Shown here piece after piece: positions 57,457 to 64,000 of a DNA stretch of 64,000 nucleotides (position 1 is the stretch's first letter; the number at the start of each line of letters is the position of its first letter). The position numbers and the translations under genes are program-made. Source of the stretch: Bugula neritina (Eukaryota; Bryozoa; Gymnolaemata; Cheilostomatida; Bugulidae). Below the pieces are notes generated by a model. The model was not told the DNA's origin, searched no databases, and saw only the letters and a program-made list of their open reading frames with translations. The stretch spans positions 8,967,429 to 9,031,428 of the forward strand of contig OZ037769.1 of assembly GCA_964035545.1 (NCBI GenBank), given 5' to 3'.

Positions 57457-60400
57457 TCACGGCTGTCTGAATGTCTGAAACTCAACCGCTGAGTATTCTG
57501 TCTCGTGAACAACCAGTCTCTCTCTCAGTTTGTCTCTTAGTTTATCAGGAACTTCCTTAGTGACTACAGAGAAGGTCTTGTCAGTTGGCCAATAGACTGT
57601 CAGCTCATTATTCTTACACATATACCAAAGTTGTATCTCAGAAGACATGTTGCAGTCTAAACAAAATGTAAAATCATAAAAGTTCAGTTTTTGGTGTTGA
57701 TTGCATAATTTGAAATAAAAGGTTTGAGTTCTATAGACCTACCATTAGCACAAACAAGTTGAAGTTTTCTGCTTGGGCGACGCAAAGCCGGTGTCAACAG
57801 AATTCTGTTGAATGCGTTTCCCACAAGACGACAAGAAACATCATATCTACTCACAAACATCAGTCTTCTTACTATTGGCGACTCTGTATATAAACATAAA
57901 CAAAGTATACAACATAGAATATACAATATAGAATAGTTGTCTATAGTGCAAATAGATAGCCTTTTACTATGCTGTGAATAATTCTGGGTCATAGCTCTGA
58001 TGTCACATCCTAATTTCTGCTGTTCACGCTATGAATGATGAACGCATATCGCTCTGTAGCAATTTTTTAAATAATAATAATTACACGTCATTACCCCTAA
58101 CTGCAGTACCATAACACCCTCTATTTTAGAAAACATCTAAAACTGTTGCCTTTAGGCTGTCCTCTTCTCAGATATGTTTGTTTGATTTAGCTGTGAACAA
58201 GCAACTTAATATGAAAGTTAAGAAAAAGAATTTTTACTGAAGTCTATTAAAAGTATATGACTCACTCAAAACATTGATATTGTAGACAGAACACTGTTTG
58301 AGAAACTTGTGACTTCCTTCAGAAAGATATGCTGCATAGGAACACCCTGGTAGGGTTTATGTAGTTGTGTTATGTCCTGGATCCAAGTATACAGTCGTGT
58401 GATGTGACCAACAAACATCTGAAATCATTTGTGAAATGAAACATAAATATTTACTCATAAATTAGTCATTGAATAAACTCACTTAGATCAGTTACAGCAG
58501 AATAGCATATAAAACCATTTATAATGTAGTAGTGATGTTGCAGGTGATGCAATATGCAGACATATAAATGAAGCTCTGTTAGATTCAAAATTAATTAGTA
58601 TAGTATTTGATCTAGCTGATATCACCTAAAAATATTGACATATTAAGTTATAAAATCCCAATTAAATCCAGGATTGCATATTATCTTTGTCAGTAAATTG
58701 TCTGCCAAACGTTGGAGTTGTCTCCAACTTCTCTGGTTGTCAGCAATGTCAGCACAATATTCTCAGTAAAAAGATATACTTACCAGTCACCTTGTAGATA
58801 CCATCTGCGGCTCCAACATACACAGCCTCTCCTACTTTCAGTACAGACCTTGACCAGGCTGGTAATTGGGAGCTGTTTGTACAGGATGTCTCTCCATCAA
58901 AACACACAGGACCTACTTCTTTACTATTAAAGTCTAATAGTCTGAATACATTATTAGACGCATCAGCAACAAGATACGTGTTGTTCCCAACTCTTGTTAT
59001 TCCTGAAGGATAATTAAACCTGGATGTATTGAAACTTCCATCAACATAACCACCAAATGTTGAACCTGTTACCTTAATGTTCTCAACAGATTCATTCTTA
59101 TCCCAACTGACTTGAGATATATAATGTTGATTGCTTACTAGTAACTTGTTGTCAGCCCAAGCTATATATGTAGGGTAATTGAAACCTGAGTTAATAACAG
59201 TACTCATTTCTCCCGTCTGAAGGTCTACAGATCTCAGTGCATGGTTATATTGATCAGTAACTAACAATTTGTTTGGATTTCGAGCATCTATCAGAATACT
59301 ATGAGGGTAGTTTAGTCTACCAGTACCTACTCCACCCTCAACATACCCTGGCATATCACAGGTCACTGCTAAGGTAAACATGCTGCCATCTACTCTGTTT
59401 AACATCTTAATACAATGATGGGAATAAGCTGCTACAGCTACATTAGTTTCGTTTATTTGTTTGAACCCTTTAAAGGCACTATATAGAGTAGTTGCCAGAG
59501 TTGTAGTAGTTTTCCCATCTGTAGTTTGAAGGTTTTCCCAGCTACTAAACATAATACTCCCATCATCTCTGTACAGGTCTAGCTCCATATAGAATACGGC
59601 ATTATCAGTGTTATGAAAAAGTTCCGATTTGTTGAGTGAAGCACTAAAAAATTGACCAAAACTGTTTTAAAAACTAATAAATATTCAATCATTTGATTAG
59701 AACTGAGAGAATAGTATAATCAAACTAAATTCCTGCAGGAAATTTAGTTTTTACTTGTATGGCTTTGTTGTCATTTGTATACATATTTTACTATTTTCCA
59801 GCAGCACTGCTGCGACACATGTCACTATATTAAATTTAGTGAAATAAAAATTGTCACATCAACCCAAAATACTGTATTTTGATACCTGAGTAATTCTACC
59901 TGGTAGAACAGTTTATATTTTTATGAATTTGTAATCCACATCTGAATTTAGTTTTCAAACCTCTAATCAACAATGCTAGTAGTAATATACATTTTATACA
60001 GAATTATAGAGTATTTTTTCTCTACTGTTATTATTGCATGTTCATGTAATAATATATCTTTACTCAATCTACATAATATTCAACATTTACTGACTATATA
60101 ACACAAATACTGTAATAGATGAATAATTGCATTATACAGTACACATTCTTACTGTATAATAAAAGTTACCTTGGATAAGGACCAGACGTACTTTCTACCA
60201 GCTGGATGATTAGTATCAGAAATAAACTCTGAAACATAAAATATACACATTATTATACTGTGCAGTTAGATTCAATGCGATTTTAAAGTAAATACTTTTT
60301 AATATATAATTGATTATGTTGACTATTAGTGTGAGTGATTAGATTATCTAGTAGAAGTATAATTCTAGTATTTCTTGCTGGAAACTGCTTGCTCAATTAA

Positions 60401-61524
60401 ATAGTTGTCATTCATAAAACTAGTATTTAATTAAAATGCTTAAAAGTGACTTTTTATATTGTCTGTTTCATTTAGGATAAAAAGCTAATATGTTTGCATT
60501 TCTATAAAATTTGAATTTACAAAAATTCATGCTGAATCCAAAAATAAGCTCAAAAGTTATGTTGGCAGTCAGCAGCCATTAAAGTTATACGCCACTGCAC
60601 AATAACTAAATGCTAAATATGAACATTTTGCTAGAGAAATATAAATATGCATACTAATATTCTACATTTAAACACAACGTTCCGTATATTAGTTTGTTTT
60701 ATCCAGCCTAGTTTAGCATAAAATTTGGTATGTTGCAATGTGTTGTGACCGTTAAATAGTGGCATCACATTAGAAACAACAACCTACAGTAACTTACAGG
60801 TTTAGATAGATATCAAGCAGCATGAGATTATTATGCTGAACTTGGTTAAATGATGATACATACAATAATATGTTAGATGCTGCCTTAAGTTTAATTGCAG
60901 CTGCCAGTACATATATGCTGCATACCTTACCCAGTTTCCCTATAATACATTATTATTGACACTAAATTATCAATATTATTATTATAAATATATCATATAT
61001 TTTATGTTTTCATAGTTAATAACCCAGTTGAAAACTTGTAACACACCTGGTTTTTTCAAGAACTGTTAAAGTTGTCTTTCAAAATTAGTGCAGTGCAAGA
61101 ACATTCTATTTACACTATAATGTTCTTGGATGCAGTAAAATATTGCTGAGTAAGTTACAGAAAAAAATTAACCTTCGCTTTACAGTAACACTTAGACAAC
61201 ATTCTGGCAAAAATAATCTAAGTTGGAAAATCTAATCTGATGGAAGAAAACCATTATTAATTTTAAAAAAGAGGGAGACTGTAAGTGTGCAAAAACGTTC
61301 TTTATAAAATTTGTTATAAAGAAACACAATTTATCAAAATGATGTTTAGAATACAGGCAGATGACACTTAAGACAATAAAGATTACTGTGAGTTTATCTA
61401 AGGTAGAACAACAATTAGTAATGTATAGCTTTCTATCTCTATATTATATATTAATATAATGTGGATAATAAGTTATGTTATGTATTCAGATACTCACAAT
61501 AAAGCATAAATACTGTCCCATCAT
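57457..61524 (-). CDS. Secreted NHL beta-propeller protein, one in-frame stop in exon 4
   Basis: Six minus-strand exons: 61498-61524, 60170-60228, 58784-59643, 58266-58418, 57743-57883 and 57457-57656. GT-AG borders and phases agree. Exons 1-2 give a signal peptide (ISLFLILIIQLVESTSG) with likely cleavage after Ser-Gly. The large exon 3 holds NHL-type propeller repeats (LNYPHSILID, KLLVTDQYNHALRSVD, FNYPSGITRVGNNTYLVADASNNVFRL split over several blades) with N-glycosylation sites. Exons 4-6 code for a Cys-bearing C-terminal region (RRLMFVSRYDVSCRLVGN, IQLWYMCKNNELTVYWPTD). Exon 4 contains TAA at 58357-58359. It is 153 nt and phase 1-1, so skipping it would keep the frame. The full span is about 479 codons. 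The family is not recognised beyond NHL; an extracellular binding role is inferred. Confidence 0.75.
59644..61497. other. Introns 1-2 of the NHL gene
   Basis: AT-rich intron sequence around the 59-nt exon 2. No nested feature was recognised. Confidence 0.5.
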
Positions 61525-61730
61525 CTCCTTCAGTTATTTCTGTTGATTCCACTCAATGTCAAAATAAGGAGGATATGTTTCTCTATATACTTTCAATATA
61601 TGATAAGTTTGAGCTAGAAACCAGTTGGGTCCCAAATTACTAAAATCAAGGCATTATAAATGTGACAAAGACAAACAAAACAGATGTATCAAAGGTAGGT
61701 AATATGACCCCAATATCTAATTACGATTTA

Positions 61731-62074
61731 GCCTAGGGCCACACGGTGCGTATTTTTGCATGCGAAAATTGAAATCACAAGTAGCAAAGGTGTCCACTGT
61801 GCGCGTTGAGAAAACATTCGCACTTGTCGCTCTGGATTTTCAACGCAAGTGCGAATCGTCTCTGTCGTCGTCACCTAATTGGCTGGTAGTTATTCAGCGA
61901 GCCCAATTTCTTTGTTTTAGAGCTACATTCCAGTAAATTGCGTTTTATTGAAAGCGAGTGCGATTTAAAAATGAATGCTTTATTTATCACGCATCACTGA
62001 CGCTACAGTGGACACCTTTGCTACTTGTGATTTCAATTTTCGCATGCGAAAATACGCACCGTGTGGCCCTAGGC
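61731..62074 (-). mobile_element. 344-bp MITE, copy 2 (PIF/Harbinger-like)
   Basis: The same element as 16137-16480, same length, opposite orientation, with GCCTAGGGCCACAC termini. It is flanked by TTA/TTA (61728-61730, 62075-62077), a typical 3-bp PIF/Harbinger target. Similarity is high along the whole length. Confidence 0.82.
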
Positions 62075-62373
62075 TTAGTTGAATGTCTGTTGGCTGTCTG
62101 CAGCATGTCAAGTATTCCTGGTTTGGTAATGATGTGACATCTGGAAGTAAATATTTAAATGGGCACAAATTTATTTATTGATTTTATTTATTTTACTAGT
62201 TGGTTACAGGTTAGCTAAATTTAGATGCTGTTACTATTTTAGGTAAAAATAAGAACTAAGCTACAACCTCTGATGCCAAGTATATGTTATGTAGAAAGTG
62301 AGAAAGGAATTTGTGTTGTGATTGAATTACATACACTGATAGAAGACAGACTCTCTGTCAGATTTCTGGATAT

Positions 62374-63332
62374 AAAAGTAATCACCATACAGTGTAATGT
62401 AATCAGGGGAGATAATGTGAAAGAGTAATCACTACACAGTGTAATGTAATCAGGGAGATAATGTGAAAGAGTAATCACTATACAGTGTAATGTAATCAGG
62501 GGAGATAATGTGAAAGAGTAATCACTATACAGTGTAATGTAATCAGGGAGATAATGTGAAAGAGTAATCACTATATACAGTGTAATGTAATCAGGGAGAT
62601 AATGTGAAAGAGTAATCACTATACGGTGTAATGTAATCAGGGAGATAATGTGAAAGAGTAATCACTATACGGTGTAATGTAATCAGGGAGATAATGTGAA
62701 AGAGTAATCACTATACGGTGTAATGTAATCAGGGGAGATAATGTGAAAGAATAGTCACTATACAGTGTAATGTAATCAGGGAGATAATGTGAAAGAGTAA
62801 TCACTATATACAGTGTAATGTAATCAGGGGAGATAATGTGAAAGATTAACCACTATACAGTGTAATGTAATCAGGGAGATAATGTGAAAGAATAACCACT
62901 ATACAGTGTAATGTAATCAGGGAGATAATGTGAAAGAGTAATCACTATACAGTGTAATGTAATCAGGGGAGATAATGTGAAAAACTAATCAACATATATA
63001 GTATAATGTAATCAGGGAGATAATGTGAAAGAGTAGGCACTATACAATGTAATATAATCAGGGGAGATAATGTGAAAGAGTAGTCACTATACAGTGTAAT
63101 GTAATCAGGGGAGATAATGTGAAAGAATAGTCACTATACAGTGTAATGTAATCAGGGGAGATAATGTGAAAGAGTAATCACTATACAGTGTAATGTAATC
63201 AGGGGAGATAATGTGAAAGAGTAATCACTATACAGTGTAATGTAATCAGGGAGATAATGTGAAAGAGTAATCACTATACAGTGTAATGTAATCAGGGAGA
63301 TAATGTGAAAGAGTAATCACTATACAGTGTAA
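62374..63332 (+). repeat. 46-47-bp minisatellite, about 20 copies
   Basis: A unit of 46-47 bp (GAGTAATCACTATACAGTG, TAATGTAATCAGGG, AGATAATGTGAAA) is repeated head to tail with few substitutions. The GGG/GGGG length variant accounts for the one-base difference between units. The Leu/Tyr/Ser-rich reverse open frame over its left part is not a gene. Confidence 0.95.
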
Positions 63333-64000
63333 GAGTTTCAACCTTACTAAAAGTATGTTATTCTTTCCATTTTCTCCTACTTTGTATCCAAAGTTATGCA
63401 ATCTTACAAGGATGTTTCTACAGTTTATACAGTTTGTAATTTTGATAACAATATATGCTGAATACTATTCACAGGAATGACTGCTTCGAAACTTAATTTA
63501 ATCAAAGAACTTGGATTATCACTGTGTATATATACTGTTTCAATTATTAAGGTGAAGGTGTCAAATATTTATTCAATCATGAACAGGTGTAAATAATTTG
63601 ATTCAATTTAAATCTAAAACATTTCGATAATTATCAGAATGTGTCACAGCTGAGACTTGTTAGAAGAACACGCTACAATATTTTAATAGAAATATACTGT
63701 GTATAACAACTACAATAATATGTTATTCAAAGTTCTTTAGCTATTTGTTAAGTTATATAGTCTCTTATGTATATAATATGGCTATGTGTGTGCAATATGT
63801 TGTATAATGGAATTTAATGTGGTAAGAAAGTTTCTGATCAAAAGATAACATAAATATTGTCTACTGTATCTGAAATATCTGCAGTAAACCAGTTCAAACA
63901 GGATTCATGTCATGTGACAGACATAGCCTGTGCTCTATCGTCTTATCAAAGAAAATTATTCAGTCCGTAGGCTTCATTTTTATGTTTTTCTCAGACTCTT
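63333..64000. other. AT-rich sequence, nothing recognised
   Basis: No exon, RNA or repeat recognised to the window end. Confidence 0.4.

Noticed and set aside
62374-63332. Possible CRISPR-like array
   Set aside because: The units are head-to-tail with no unique spacers, and the genome is eukaryotic.

Overview
This window reads as nuclear DNA from an invertebrate animal. It is AT-rich, its genes are split by GT-AG introns with matching phases, and it contains a syntaxin-16 gene, a furry fragment, an EGF/CUB secreted protein gene, a defensin-like peptide gene, micro- and minisatellites, MITE and SINE copies and an integrated Polinton (Maverick). I cannot name the species. The defensin-like peptide and the Polinton would fit a mollusc or another marine invertebrate, but that is inference.

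Layout. 1-4.1 kb (+): the 3' seven exons of a syntaxin-16-like Qa-SNARE. 5.9-6.45 kb (-): a three-exon gene for an 82-aa secreted six-cysteine, defensin-like peptide with a TATA box. 9.5-21.85 kb (+): a 17-exon gene for a 783-aa secreted protein (signal peptide, cysteine-rich N-terminus, 11 EGF-like modules, a Thr-rich mucin-like exon, C-terminal CUB-like domain). 21.9-26.6 kb: AT-rich, no convincing gene. 26,626-40,335: a complete Polinton with 81-bp terminal inverted repeats and a perfect 6-bp target duplication (CTCAAT). Its genes are all on the minus strand: protease, major capsid, basic minor protein, penton-like minor capsid, chromodomain integrase, unknown protein, small basic/hydrophobic protein, packaging ATPase, protein-primed DNA polymerase B, and a spliced coiled-coil/BEN-like gene. 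About 40.7-52.7 kb: a large inverted duplication whose two arms carry near-identical copies of an unrecognised basic/acidic protein gene, with a third, diverged copy in the spacer. 53.3-54.1 kb: a decayed Gypsy-type integrase. 54.4-56.6 kb (+): five exons of a furry (FRY) homologue with inconsistent phases. 57.5-61.5 kb (-): a six-exon secreted NHL beta-propeller gene with one in-frame stop. 62.4-63.3 kb: a 46-bp minisatellite.

The Polinton genes together encode a virus-like life cycle: replication (PolB), integration (integrase), packaging (ATPase), maturation (protease) and capsid. Several frames are broken, so this copy looks inactive. Its PolB frame is restored across two apparent GT-AG introns, and a spliced cargo-like gene lies at its right end; both are unusual for a virus-like element.

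The most striking genome-level pattern is that tandem repeats lie flush with, or within a few tens of bases of, splice sites in several unrelated genes. In two introns of the EGF/CUB gene the splice acceptor (10 copies of 44 bp) or donor (12 copies of 19 bp) has itself been tandemly multiplied.
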